A stretch of 64,000 nucleotides of DNA. Origin: Trichoplax sp. H2. Its lineage: Eukaryota > Placozoa > Uniplacotomia > Trichoplacea. The stretch lies in assembly GCA_003344405.1 (NCBI GenBank), contig NOWV01000004.1, forward strand, positions 1,364,001 to 1,428,000, written 5' to 3'. Every line of letters begins with the position of its first letter. Positions within the stretch are counted from its first letter, which is position 1. Below, in pieces: positions 50,801 through 63,436 of this stretch. The translations under genes and the position numbers were made by a program. The notes under the pieces are model-generated. The model saw only the letters and a list, made by a program, of their open reading frames with translations. It had not been told where the DNA came from and made no database searches.

Positions 50801-52839
50801 AATACAAGCAGTAGTAATTTTGCTGTGAAGAGTGCTAATATCAAGGTAAGAGCAATATTGAAGGGGCAAAAAGGCAAAGTACCGTTTCAAAATCATCGAT
50901 CAATTGTTGAAAAGCAATTGAAGATGGTCGATTCAACGTCTAGTGCCGATGACAGGTAAATAGAGCGGTATTTTTTATCGTTTTGTTAATATTTCATTTT
51001 TATTATGAAAATTAGGGGAAACATCCAAAGCCTTAAATAGACTTACTAAAGCTTTAACAAGACCTAAAAAGCAGCGACTAGCTAGAATATAATTGTTAAC
51101 CAGATTGATGCAAGTTAACTTCCATCGTAATAACCACTAAATAGCTAAGATTGAATGTTAAAATTGACTTCCTAGATGAGGCCACAAACTAAAAACTAAA
51201 ACTGAAAATAGAGTCAGGATAAAGCTGCACATTATGAATACTTCATATTATTATAAGCTGATCCAATCGAATAAGATATAATTCGCCTGAATATATTGCT
51301 ATATTTGTATTGTATTAAATTATTCTACTATGTTTTTAACCGAAAACTATTTTCTACAAAAGCCCTACAAATGACGCTTAATCACTAGCTATAACAGCAC
51401 CACTGCAGCTGTCAATTATAATAAGTTTACTCTTGTTGTCATCATGTTACTGTATATCTCATATTGAATTGAGTTTCACTTAGTAATAATGTTGAAATGA
51501 GTTAAAAATAGTTTAGCCTGATCTCTAGATATTTAGCAAGTAAACTAGTTTTCGATACTATATTTTTCTAATATTTTCTATGAAAGAGTTGAACTTTAAG
51601 TTTTTATATAGAATTCATTTTAAATAAATCTATTAGTTCATGCTTTATTTACGACATAAAAATTTTGATATAACTAGTTAGGCATGAAAAAATAAAATTT
51701 CACACGCAATAATGTAACTGTAACATTTAAATCAATAAATGATAAAGATGAATAATTAGCTAGCAAACTTAAAGCCAACATGTAAAATTATGATTCCACG
51801 TTTAAATGTAATGTTATGAATAGACTACTAAATGGCTTACTCTTACATGAAATAGCTTTTTAAATTACTTTAAAATTTAAAACAAAATAAAATACTGTAT
51901 TCTACATATTATTACATTCTTTAGCTATAATTTACTCTTCCTAACTAGCCAGGAGGAATTGAAAATATATATTGCTGATCTATAAATGTCAAAAGAGAAT
52001 TCATAAAAATTAATTTTTTTGACATTTTGACAAATACATGAAGCTTTCCCACTAAAAATACAAAACCTGAAGTACTATCTAAAGAACTCATTATCACCCA
52101 GTAAAAGATATTAAAATTAAATTTATGAAAGGGATGGAAGGATCGAATTTAAATCATACGGATAGCTGGCTATCAGTTAGCAATTATAAGATATTTATAG
52201 TTTTTAATGTATCTAGTAGAAGGGTAAACTGCAACAAAAACGGTACACTACTGTATAAAATATTGTAAAATTTGCTTAAATCAGGTAGCTCAGAAAACTA
52301 TTCTGGACTGATTCATGTATAATTAAGAGATATCAAATGTGATGGTTCAATTTTATATCGGTCTTCAAGACCGCATTTATGAGTTTTATACGAATTTTTA
52401 AATTCTTTCGTATATTTCTTCCATTAAATGATTAATTGAATGAATATTAAATCAATTTTTTCAAATAATGCTTTGCAGCAGCGATATCGAACACAATTTC
52501 GACATGACAAATATCGCATCGATTAGCCGATCGCCATCGCCATCACTCAATAATTTATCTCCAAGAACTCATGGTAGGCCAAGTAGCAGTAGGCATAGCA
52601 GCAGTAGTAGAAGTAGGAGTATTAGTCCACAATCCACGCAGTTATTAGATATAAGATTGCCAGGTGAGATTACAACCGAAATGGAAGCAAATAAGCGAAA
52701 GAGAATTGCTAAACATCGCGCCCGACGTGAATATATGGAATTAGTAGCTCAAAAACGTAAAGAGTCTAGACCTAAGTCTTACAAAGAGTGGCTGTCTGCT
52801 AAATCATCGGTTGAAACAAGAAATAAGCTAAAACGCTAG
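47883..52839 (+). CDS. ANKUB1-like protein B: ubiquitin-like domain, ankyrin repeats, charged Ser-rich tail
   Basis: Exons: 47883-48039, 48970-49539, 50177-50719, 50784-50955, 52479-52839 (or from 52482). They give 1803 nt and 600 aa, with phases 1, 1, 1 and 2 matching at every junction. Residues about 16-90 are a ubiquitin-like domain (KLDLFVKLINGDQRFPLKAV ... LKRHDVVYGATINLKLW). The linker has WNIWEGLIMAAFRG, comparable to WDGWKEFLMGCLLG in ANKUB1. Ankyrin repeats span about 137-225 (VASHRGHFRLVQKLIEINAD, NRTPLHAAAVMGHDDCVQLL, KMTPLILAEKYGRKGCVRQL). The middle has an Arg/Glu-rich helix (REAREREQREKELREQQEA). The tail has RS-like serine runs and ends with a YKEWLSAK motif like those in gene A. 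It is the tandem paralogue of gene A but has an intron within the UBL that A lacks. Confidence 0.78.
51016..51092 (+). other. Possible alternative terminal exon of ANKUB1-like gene B
   Basis: This piece lies inside intron 4, after an ATTAG acceptor. If spliced directly to the end of exon 3 at 50719 (phase 1), it adds a basic 25-residue tail, ETSKALNRLTKALTRPKKQR plus four residues and TAA. Splicing from exon 4 instead gives a short tail and a stop. It would end the protein before the serine-rich and KEWL part. Not required by the main model. Confidence 0.3.
52476..52481 (+). other. NAGNAG tandem splice acceptor (CAGCAG) in ANKUB1-like gene B
   Basis: The last exon can start at 52479 or 52482. 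Both are in frame after the phase-2 end of exon 4 and differ by one serine, as in gene A. Confidence 0.65.
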
Positions 52840-54708
52840 AATTAATCTGGACGAGTTATCCTTGCAACTGCGCCTTTTAAATAACAAGCATCATCTAAAA
52901 TGGAGATATGATATCAATTTAAAGTTAAGCTTTCTAGTCCAATTTTGATGACTTTGAAATAAATTAACATTTAGTATTTTTATAGAGAAATCGTTATTTT
53001 CCTACTAGTGGATGATAACGATAGTAAACTAATTAAAGTATATTTGTGTAGCAATTTCTATGAACGAATTCAGCTTTAAGAATAATCACCTTCAATATTA
53101 AAATCCACTGTTAATATGGCAATTGAAAAAAAGATTAACGTCAGATAAAGCTAATATAATAGTATATGTAAGATCTAAGATGGTATCAATTTTGCTAATT
53201 GAGTTGTAATGTAACAAAAATGAGATATGGCTAAACACTAATTATGTTATAGAACAGTACAGTAGTGATATATTAGTATTTAAATTTACTGATATTTGAC
53301 TAATGATAGATTAATTATCTTGAAGATACTCTATGACTTGTATACTAATCAAAATTAATGTCGATCACTTTTTAATTCAAAATATTTGAATTATTGATAT
53401 AAATTCGACAATTAACATGCCATAGAACACATGATTTAGCTTGATGATAGACATATTGTACATGTCGCTTAGAAATATTATGCATTTTGATAAAGGTCAA
53501 TGATTCTTTACGTGTCTATTAAGTTGAGCTATTGGTAGAAAGGTTGAATTGATTTCGACTTGTGCAAATTATAATTGTATGGTTGATTTTATTTGATTTT
53601 ATTAAATGATTACAAAGAGTATGTCCTAATTAGAGAATTTATCAGAATAATTTTCATTACATTTTATTGACTATTGGCTGTAGCATACATAAAATAGATA
53701 ATGGGTTACTGCTATTGACCTTGCATGATTATATTAGTAATAAATTATAATAATTCCTTTACCCTATAAAGTGTTGTTATAGTATGAAATATTATGTATA
53801 TATTCTATTGAGTTTTAATTATATTACTATATCATATAACTGGCCTGGTATCAAAATTATAGTCCAAACAGTTATTCATTTCTGTAGTAATATATGCTAC
53901 TATACTGATAAATATCGATTAGTTATCTAAAATCTTCGAATGCTTAACTTCGTGTGAAATTTTAATTGCTAATCGTTTCTTTGGACCTCCTGATATTAGT
54001 CATAAGTTTATCGTTTGAATAATAAGATATCATGGCATCTTATTATGATTGGACAAGGATTGATTACTTTGTACGTTACGCATTGTAGCTTTTGTCATGA
54101 AAACAATTACAATTTTGCCCTATGATGAAGTTTTGAATCTATTATAATAACATTACTCTATATCTTCAGGGCATTACTAGGCATCATAAATTCTATTTCG
54201 GAAAGCTTGATAAGCATATACTGTAGTTGTACCCGTTTTAAGTCAACTGGTAAGGAGTGGCTTTTAATCTTTCTAGTTGCTATAACGATACTTTATTAAG
54301 ATGATCAATGATCTGACCCTTTAATAGTGGACCTATTTAAGCTACTCATTATTTTTATCATTTACTTATTCGTCTTAACTGCTTAATCCTTCCTTTCCAT
54401 TTTCCCATGTTTCCAGACTGTTGAAACATTTTTAACTTTATAGTTGCTTTAGAAGTCAATCTATTGGCTTTTTTTCCTTGTATAAGGTAAGAAAATGGTT
54501 TGATAATAAAAACAAATTTTAAATCAACTTTGCTTTCCGATCTGCTAATTCACTTTGAAAATTTTTACTTTTACTGAAGATAATATCGCTTATACGAGCG
54601 TATTTACACCTTACTATAGCATTATTTCTTTGACTGCGCCATGCTTGGATCACTCATTATTATATTAATATCAAATTCTAGCGACGTAGTTTGCATTTAT
54701 ATATAAAG
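52840..54708. other. Intergenic region before LPCAT
   Basis: AT-rich with no supported exon, repeat or RNA gene. It should contain the 3' UTR of ANKUB1-like gene B and the promoter of the acyltransferase gene. Confidence 0.6.
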
Positions 54709-57700
54709 ATGTCAGAATTATCTCCTAAGCAAAGGAAATCATTAATCGCACCGATAGTTCGCAACCCTTTTGTCCATCCTGGTCTTAATATAGGAATATG
54801 TAGAGTTTTGGAGGTAAAAATTGCTTTGATATAATTAAATTATGTTATTTATTGGTTTGTAGCATCTACACAGTATTTTGGATTACCCATTGACATAGTC
54901 GTTAAGTTTCGTTAACTACCGTATTATTAGCAAATATCGCATAGTAAAAATATGAACTTGTCGTAGAATGTTTACTATACTATTAAATATTTTTTATGTA
55001 AGAATAATTACTGGCTTTCCTTCCATTAATTACCTAGCAAAGCAATAAACATGTAGTAGAAATACTCTCACGTGGAGAGTTGTACATCGCCGTTTTTTTT
55101 TGCTTATTTTATACAAGATTCTGTAAATTTTTGATCAAAATTCGATAGTTTATTCTCATGCTATTTCATTATGAGGATTGAATATTTCATAAATGAAATA
55201 CAGTTTTAAATAGTTGTTTTTATATTAAATACTTAGATTGTGTGTTATTTACTAATCTATAGTGTCTAAAATACTTCTAAGCATAAGTACATCTTAAATT
55301 TAAAATGTATCTCAAGAATACCATGTTATCCTTACTCCTAGCTATCTGATCTACGATTAAAAGAGATTAATACTAAGTTATTGCATGCATTATATCTATG
55401 ATTCTTAGTGATCATGACGGCAATGTAATTACCATACTTGAATTCACTTTGCACATAGTCTTACATTATTAACGTTCAACGAACCTTTATTAGAATATTA
55501 TTTTTAAAACAATATTGTTCCTTTGAATCACGGATGAGATTAGAAACATTTCGTTCCTCATAACATATAATATAGTCAATCATAGCTAAAATTTTGTAAT
55601 ACTATAATTCCAATAACTTTATAAGTCTTAAAGTGAGAAGATAGCCGTATCAAATAGAAGACCGCAATACTTTGAGTTGTAGGCATCCACCTAAAATCTT
55701 ACTGTGAAGACATACGAGTAATTCGCTGTAATACGGTACGGTAATCATGAAGTCTAAGATATTCCATATCTAGTGGTATTGTGTTAACATGATAAAAATT
55801 ACCCACGCATTTTTCTTAATAATAATTTGATCGCAGGTTAAATTATGATACTCATCGGCTCTTTAGCTCTAACATACAGGCACGTATAGTCTATAATAAT
55901 TATTTCTTAATATGCTTAATTTTGCTTTTCTCTCTTTAGTGGCTGTTTTCATTTTCAAAAAGTAGAATATTAGTTAATGCATGGTATACATAAATTTAGG
56001 GCTTTATATATTGAACTTTGGTGTCAATAAATGCAATAGTTACTCAAGCTGACAGCATAATCAGCGTTTTTCTTATCAAAACCGCTTGTTTTCTGATTGA
56101 CGTAATTGACCAACTTTGTTATAATCAGCTACTTTGTACTTCCGGATATTATCCCTACATTTTTATCTGATAAACACCGATTAACTAACTATTAATATAG
56201 TGCTAGTTCATTAATACTTGGCTTAATCATTCTACGAATCGTTGATCTAGCACTAACAACACTTATAATCCGAAATTCTGAAAAAGTTTTACAATCTTCT
56301 TACTTGATTAAAATTCATGGCTATGCTGTTCCTAAAGCATATCACAGGGCTGTTATTATTAAATTAGGCTATTTTGGAACGTGCTTTACTTAGATATATT
56401 ATTCATACTACGTTTTATTACCAAAATTTAAATAATTGGAGAACAATGTGTACCGTAACTTCTCTTAGTTTTGATGTTATTACAGAATTATATACAGTGT
56501 AGAGTATACTAACCGACTGTATATTAAGGATATACCAGTAGCTATTGATATTGTGCTGGTTAGTATTATTTGAATTTTAGTTAGAATAGATTTCGTTCTT
56601 ATATATAAATATTTAGCCATATTATCAATTAAGTTAAATATTAAAAGTATTGGATTATCAGAAAAATATAATACAGCGTACTATTAGTATTCAAACACCG
56701 ATTAACTTGAATACAGTATTTAATTTAAAATTAACAAGCATTAATTACCTCTAGCTTAAAGAATAATGCTTCATGATACTAATTTACATTCTGATAGGAT
56801 TTGACTTTATTGACGTTATAATCTTATGGTTTTTATTCTAGTTTATTCTGGTGGGGATATTTCTATTACCATTTCGTTTACTACTGCTAATATTTTGCGT
56901 CTTATTGGCTGCTTTATTAAGCAGTTGTGGCTTATGTTGTCAATCTGGAGGAGATAATGATGAGCCTTTAGGCGGATGTGCAAAGTTAGTACGAATACTG
57001 AAGTCAATAATAATATATTAAATGAATTTGACTACTTATCCCGACAATCTAAATTAATTTTATGACACTTTATCAATAGGGCCATGAAAGGACCTGTTCG
57101 CATCTTAGTTCGCATAATTTTATTTGCTTTTGGATTTCACTGGGTCAAAGTAAAAGGCAAGATAGCAAGACCAGAAGAAGCACCTTTAATCGTCCTTGCT
57201 CCTCATACTTCGTTTATGGATATATTTATGCTTTCAACCGTTCGTCTCGTCTCTGGTGTATCAAGAAAAGAAAATAAATCAATCCCAATCATTGGATGTT
57301 AGTATAGGTCATTAAATTTATTTTTGGGCAATTATGACAATTTCAGTAATATTGATATGGAAATAAAAATACTGCATATTTGTGTAACGTGTTGCAGGAA
57401 TATATTATTGCATTGAATTGATACAGTAAGAATGTTATTTAGTAAATTAGATTTTACGTATAATACTATGCTAGAAGGGCGGTTTGCTATCATACTGTGG
57501 AATTAATAATGTAATTGACATACTCCATTTATACCAAATCGTTCTAACGATTTCCCAATTCATTTATTGTTAACATTTTAGCAATCTTGGCACTTTGTGA
57601 TCCTATCTATGTTTCCAGAACTAATGCAGATTCTAGGAAGAGAACGGTTGAATTAATCAAGCAACGAGCATATCACCCAGGGAAATGGCCTCAAACTATG

Positions 57701-60700
57701 ATTTTTCCTGAAGGCAAGCGCTTGAATGATCTACATGTATTAAATAATTGTATAACTTGCCTATTGTAATGAATACTTACCCATTTATCCAATTCTATTC
57801 TATTTTCAATTTGTAACTAGGAACATGTACGAATAGACAGTGTCTAATTACATTTAAAGGAGGTAATTCCCAAAATTATCGTGTCATACAGTTTTTGAGT
57901 AAAACTGATTTAATATAAATACCGTAATCATTTAGTAAATCTTCTACTTCATCATTGATATTCTAGGCCCATTTATTCCGGGTCGTTCAGTCCAGCCTGT
58001 CGTTATTAGATACAACAATCATATGGTGGGTTTATTTAGAATATTAAGATTAATTTGAAGCTCTAACTTGCGCATATCATTGCATTCGCCACGCTAGTTT
58101 AATATACGTTCTCTGCAATGTTAGGATACTTATTCTTGGGTTCCTTCAGGTCCAAAAGCGTATGTAAACCCAAAAAATGTTTGTTATTTATGTCTTTTGA
58201 TATTAATAACTATATACGGACATAATAAAGTATAATGTATCATCGATGTATATATAGTTCTATAATAGTAATTTCCATATGATACTAAGCTAAATAGGGC
58301 GATGATTACTATATAGTTTTATTTAACTTATCTTGTACTTGGTACCTAATTCATGTGTAGTTAGTAAAAGATTAGCTCATATATTATATTATTATAATGT
58401 ATTTGACAGACTCAGATACAATTTCTACCATATCTAAATTTACCACCTGTTAAATCGTCATTCCATAGTAAAATTTAATAAAGTCATTTGCGTTTCTTTT
58501 TGGGGGATTTTGAATATGATAACTGCAAAATAGATCAACGCTATTTTGGTTAATATTATTAAGATTACATCATAGTGTGGAAATTGAGGTAAGCATTTTC
58601 TCTAAGTAAAGATTATTCCATATCATACCTTACAGTTAGTGTATGTGGCTTAATGCTGTTAAAATAATAATCAAACTAATGGGTATCGATCTCATTTTAA
58701 GTTAACTGCACATTTCTATTATATACTGAAAATGATCAAATATTTTATTTTAAAATATAATCTGTAACAATTTTATGACTTTCAGTTTCTGCCCGTTTAC
58801 CATCCTAACGAAGAGGTACGACTATTAAATGGCGACAAAGAAATATTTTATCCTCATTATTACGCCTCTGATATTTTAGGAATAGAGTTTTTAATTGTTT
58901 TAGTAAATAGCTATGTGTCATGACCGAGGTTGTGACACAAGGAGATAATATCAAAATAGGTATACTCTACCTTTGTTGATCTAGCAGAACTACCTCGCAA
59001 TTTAAAAATAAGTAGAGTTACTCTTCTGATAATTACTTCTGCATTGATATATTCGGAACCAGTTTAGCTTTTATCGTACAAATAACTTTACGATCAACAT
59101 GTCTTTTCCACTTTACTGTTGGCTTTTAGCTCAATTTACACAATTTGAGTTTACTATGGTCGCATCATGCAAGAATATTAATAATAGCACTATATTGAGT
59201 TAATTAGCAATCAGATGCAATGGTGCATTATCATATATAATTTTACTATTATAAGAAAATATTCCCGTGTATAGAGATCGTATCTTCTCCTCTTGAATTA
59301 TTATTATCGCAGAAAACACTTTTAGATATTATAAACATGATTATTTAGATTGGAAATTTAAAACTATGACTGGATCATACAGTACTGGATAAGTTAGAAA
59401 TTTAATTTATCTATTTACAATAACAACAGGAACAACAAAATTCGCGAATTTTCGCTGCTAACGTAAGACGGGCAATGGCAAGGTATATGACATTATATTA
59501 AACTATCGTAATTAACATGACAATGTTTCTTGCCGAATCTTGCGTTTATTCTGTCACAATTTGGGATTACAATGTTTATAGTGCATTAAACGTGCCTATT
59601 ACCGATCATACTTACGAAGACTGCCAATTGATGGTAGCTGCTGCTGATATTAATTTACCAAGAAATGCTGGAGTCATTGAATATCGTAAAATTAACGATA
59701 AATTAAGGTGAGTAATTGTGTTTACTATCGTTGATTACAAATAATTGCATTTTGTGTTACTTGATTTTACAATTGTACACCGTAATGTAATTATTTGTAA
59801 CGCCTGAAATAAGTTACCGTAACTTTTTTGAAAGCAATAACATATCTAATAACCAAAACATGTGGCACCATTATTATTAAAGTGATGAGAATCAGAATTG
59901 TACATATTGCACACTGTTGATGTTAAGCATTATTCATTATGGACATGATTTACAACAGTTTTAAAATGTCTATATTTTACTTTAAAACATTACTTACATC
60001 CTTATATCATGTCTTAATTCTAGTTTGGATATTAAATCTGTAAAAGAGTTGCTTAAGCGATTTTCTGAAATTGATAAAAATGGCGATGGTCTTGTGAATG
60101 AAGAAGAATTTAGCCAGTTCTTGAATCTTCCACCTTGCAAAGAGGTCTCACAGTTATTTAATCTATACGATCAGGTAAGCATTACATAACGTAAATCCAA
60201 ATGGCTAGTATTCGAATTTTCAGGATTGAAAACTGTTTATACTAGGCCATTTCTTTCATTTTCAGGACGATGATGGCTGCATTGATTTTAGGGAATATCT
60301 TATTGGTTTAATTTTGGTATCTAAACCAGCCGGTTCAGATAATACATTGCAAATAGCTTTTCAGGTTTTGAGCTTGTTATTATGATTTCATTTTTTCTGC
60401 GAGAAATAGTTATCAATATCTGGATCTAACATTGCAAGTTGGAACTTATGATGTCAATTATTAAATTTGATAGACTTTAGATGTTGAAGGCAACGGAAAA
60501 ATTAGTAAAGAATCTATGAAAACAATTATGACACGTAGCTATCCACATATTTCCAATGAAAATGTTGAGGAACTTTATAAGCAGATTGATGTTGATAATC
60601 AAGGTTATGTCACTTACGGTAAGTGAAAGAGTCTGATTTCTGATTTAATGTTAGAAAACATGTGCTTTACCGTACTGAATATAATTTAATTGCAAAATGT

Positions 60701-60995
60701 AATTGATATAATGGTTAGTTTTACTAATATTTTTGGTCTACTCTCTCGATTTCAATATTCCAACATAATATCAGATAATTTTTAATATGGTGATATCAAC
60801 GTATTTCTGACAGATAATTTGCAAGTCTTTTTCCAAAAGAATCCAGAGCATGCTAAAATATTTTCAATACGAAATGAAAGCGTTCTAGCTAAGATTAATG
60901 CTAAAAAACAAGCGGAAATTATTGCCAGTATTGCAGCAGCTGATGATAATCTTGACTTAACACATCCTAATGTGATCATAGAAGGAGCTTTTTAA
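54709..60995 (+). CDS. Lysophosphatidylcholine acyltransferase, LPCAT1/2 type with EF-hands
   Basis: Exons: 54709-54813, 56842-56984, 57080-57297, 57582-57713, 57821-57862, 57967-58025, 58125-58159, 58534-58588, 58786-58815, 59430-59482, 59582-59707, 60024-60174, 60266-60364, 60474-60618, 60814-60995 (1575 nt, 524 aa; human LPCAT1 534, LPCAT2 544). It acylates lysophospholipids in ER, Golgi or lipid-droplet membranes. A hydrophobic segment lies at about 36-66. The HX4D catalytic motif is H125-D130 (APHTSFMD). The PEG motif is P198-G200, followed by TCTNRQCLITFKGGPFIPG. The EF-hand loops at 350-361 (DKNGDGLVNEEE) and 382-393 (DQDDDGCIDFRE) look able to bind calcium. Loops at 419-430 and 455-466 lack the final acidic residue. 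The NVPITDHTYEDCQL linker is also family-typical. No C-terminal KKxx signal. Intron 4 uses a GC donor. LPCAT1 versus LPCAT2 cannot be decided. Confidence 0.94.
54814..56841 (+). other. 2-kb first intron of LPCAT
   Basis: Phase-0 intron between the first exon (35 codons) and the membrane-segment exon. It is AT-rich, and I see no nested gene or repeat in it. Long first introns are common sites of regulatory sequence, but nothing specific is visible. Confidence 0.65.
57714..57820 (+). other. GC-AG intron in LPCAT
   Basis: Exon 4 ends in the PEG motif (CCTGAAG) and the intron starts GCAAGC. It closes with AACTAG before GAACATGTACG. Reading through instead would replace the conserved TCTNR motif, so the GC donor is needed. 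It is the second GC-AG intron in this window. Confidence 0.8.
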
Positions 60996-61595
60996 TGAGG
61001 AGTATATGATCTTGTATGCTCTTAGTACTATCCTATAACAATTTAAAACGCAGAATAATGCTAGCATATAAAAATTGAAGATTCTTTTAATATTGTCTAC
61101 TTTATTGCGGGAGAATTAATGATAATAATTTTTGTAGTTTTACCAAGTTAATATTTGAAAATTCGTAATACTTAGGGGGAAAGTGTTACCGTAATTACAG
61201 TAACACCGTCAGTGGTTGAAAAAGATTTCTAGGGGATGTCATGACATATTAATGTTGTGGTCTAGATGATAACTTGATTAATGCATAGAGCTTGTTGCCA
61301 ACATGTGCAATAGGATTACCAATGTATCATGGTTCTATCTTATTTTTGATGATAAATTGTAAGAACGATCCTTCGATCAGACTCATTTCATTGTTAGGTT
61401 AATGTAAATAGATTGAATTTATTATGGTAGGATTCAATGATTCGAATTTTGTTCATTTATTCCTATTTAAATAAAAATAATTTTATGAATACTCTGATAA
61501 TTTTAGAAGTCTGCTTAACCGATTGCAGGCCGGCTGATGTAAAATTTTTCAATTGATTTACACACCAAATTGTGATAGCTGATTTAAGCTGTATA

Positions 61596-61712
61596 TGTCA
61601 TATACAGTAGAAATCCTTTTAGCTCCAATGATTTTAGTCAACTAGTGTTCTTTTGTCATATACAGTAGAAATCCTTTTAGCTCCAATGATTTTTAGTCAA
61701 CCAGTGTTCTTT
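61596..61712. repeat. 58-bp tandem duplication
   Basis: Copies begin at 61596 and 61654 (TGTCATATACAGTAGAAATC at the start of each). The second copy differs by one extra T in the ATTTTTAG run and one T-to-C change (AACTAG/AACCAG). The near-identity points to a recent duplication in non-coding DNA. Confidence 0.92.
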
Positions 61713-62225
61713 TGGGTTTATTGAGAAGATGCTATTCCCTCTAGTAATATAGCAATTCTTCCAGCAGTGATTCACGAATACGCAATACAGATAATTGTCA
61801 CCAATTACTTCTTTGTGAACATTTAACTCCTCTAGTAACTAATATCCTAATACACTCGGGGTACGTATAGGTAATCAATTACTCGGAAAAGTATTCACTT
61901 TAAAATATTGATGCTATCGCTCGACGAGCCTTGACGACTACTGAATTTCCCAACTGGTTGTGAGCTCGCTCGTTTTAGTCTTTCCCAGTTACTGCTAATA
62001 TTAACTGTACAGTGTACAGTACAACTTTGTAGCGAAACAGTTTTTAGTACTGTACATTGTACACTGTACAGTACTCTAATGGCGGACTAGTGACGTAGTG
62101 ATTCAACGGCTGTAGCCAAAAATAGCACATCGAATTACAGGATGACTACCAAAACATGCGCGTGTACACTGTGTACAGTATGGAAATTATGGACTATTTC
62201 TGTGCTCTCTTATAGCCACGTCATA

Positions 62226-62358
62226 GTGACGTTATTTTTGCTAGCGAGCGCTACGGCCAATATATCATGACAATACTTCATATAGGATATCATAGTAATG
62301 AGTAAACTTGCGGCAAAGTACTGCCGACACTGCGAATCGCTAGCAAAAATAATGTCAC
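62226..62358. mobile_element. Inverted-repeat element, MITE-like
   Basis: The arm 62226-62247 (GTGACGTTATTTTTGCTAGC then GA) and the arm 62337-62358 are reverse complements over 22 bp with one mismatch. An 89-bp interior lies between them. The 133-bp size and terminal inverted repeats suit a miniature transposable element or a large hairpin. I see no clear target-site duplication, and no second copy in the window, so mobility is unproven. Confidence 0.45.
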
Positions 62359-62533
62359 AGTACAGTACATCATCTTTTTGACATCAATCGGTCTAAATAC
62401 TGTAGTGTACCCTGCGTACCGAAAGGCTCGGGAGCTGTGAACAATAACAAGTCCCCGACAACAACAACTGGGACTCTTAAGATTCTACGAGTTAGTTTTA
62501 AAGGTTAGTCATTGCTCAGGTAATCAAGACAAC

Positions 62534-63436
62534 ATGGTGGTGCTGTGCCAATGGCAAACGGTTATTCCGATCATCATCATCGCGTTCATCACTATGAACG
62601 ATATTTTACCATCTCATGGACTTTACACAGATGTTACAAATTCTGTTGGGTTAACAACTCAACACGTACAGCTACATGCTTTTGGCGATTTCAATTCTGA
62701 TAATTCCGTCGATTTGTTCAGCCTTGATGAGTCTAGTAAGTCTAGTAAAGCAACTACGCGTGTTTTAAAATATAATTATGATATACTATAGTAGTGAATA
62801 TCAGTAATAATATAAACCTACAATATTCAAAAACTAAAATGCAAGCCGGTAGATGAATTGAACGGATACTTTCGTGAATAATATTCTTGATATACAAAAT
62901 ACATTAGGCTGTAAACGGCCCTTTGATTGAGATGATGAGGGCTGTATTGATTCAAGTCGGGCACTATAATTCGGATATTGCTTTGTTAATGCTGTAACTT
63001 ACTTATGCATGTATTCCTACGTTAGTAAAGCCTACAGGAGATTATTATCTTTATAATTAACTCAATAGAAAAGTACTTACTTGTTCTTCATACTACTGTG
63101 GTTGTACAGTAACAATATTTATAGCTTACATATTCGTGTATGCCTGCCTTTACATTTCAGCATACCTGCTCTTGGTGCATGTACATACAGTTCATAGGTA
63201 CAGTAGTTGGTAATCCTCAACTGAACTTCCGATTGCAAAATGCTTACGATAACTATGAAATTATTTTTAGTAATAGCTCGAGCATCGAACTTGATGTGTA
63301 CATACTCTACTGTAAATATAAATAATGGAATCATACTCTTATCTTGTATCATGTTCTGATTAGACAAACAGTTAAGCGTGCTGCTATGGGATCACCAAGC
63401 CCTGAAATTCATCAACGGTAAAGCCGAGATTGAAAT
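62534..63436 (+). CDS. ITFG1: ITFG1 / T-cell immunomodulatory protein homologue, 5' part (runs off the window)
   Basis: Exons 62534-62735 and 63364-63436 join in phase 1 and leave an open phase-2 end. The ATG is followed by a hydrophobic signal peptide (VIPIIIIAFITMNDILPSHG). Next comes an FG-GAP-like start, LHAFGDFNSDNSVDLFSLDE, matching the ITFG1 pattern FGDLNSDKQTDLF. Exon 2 continues QLSVLLWDHQALKFINGKAE, in line with the first beta-propeller blade. ITFG1/TIP is a single-pass type I membrane protein with an extracellular FG-GAP propeller. Later exons should lie beyond 64000. Open frames within the intron and after 63437 do not fit the expected DYDGD segment. Confidence 0.75.

Larger units (their letters stand above)
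60996..62533. promoter_or_regulatory. Repeat-rich upstream region of ITFG1
   Basis: The left part holds the LPCAT 3' UTR and a 58-bp tandem duplication. From about 61900 the sequence becomes less AT-rich and contains ACTGTACAGT-type palindromes (62006-62022, 62046-62075, 62162-62179, 62356-62366). It also holds TGACG half-sites (62091, 62227, with CGTCA at 62219) and an inverted-repeat element at 62226-62358. This is the likely promoter of the gene that starts at 62534. Confidence 0.55.

Noticed and set aside
63140-63325. 61-codon frame in the ITFG1 intron
   Set aside because: It does not connect in phase to exon 1 (ends phase 1 at 62735) or exon 2 (starts 63364), and lacks FG-GAP features.
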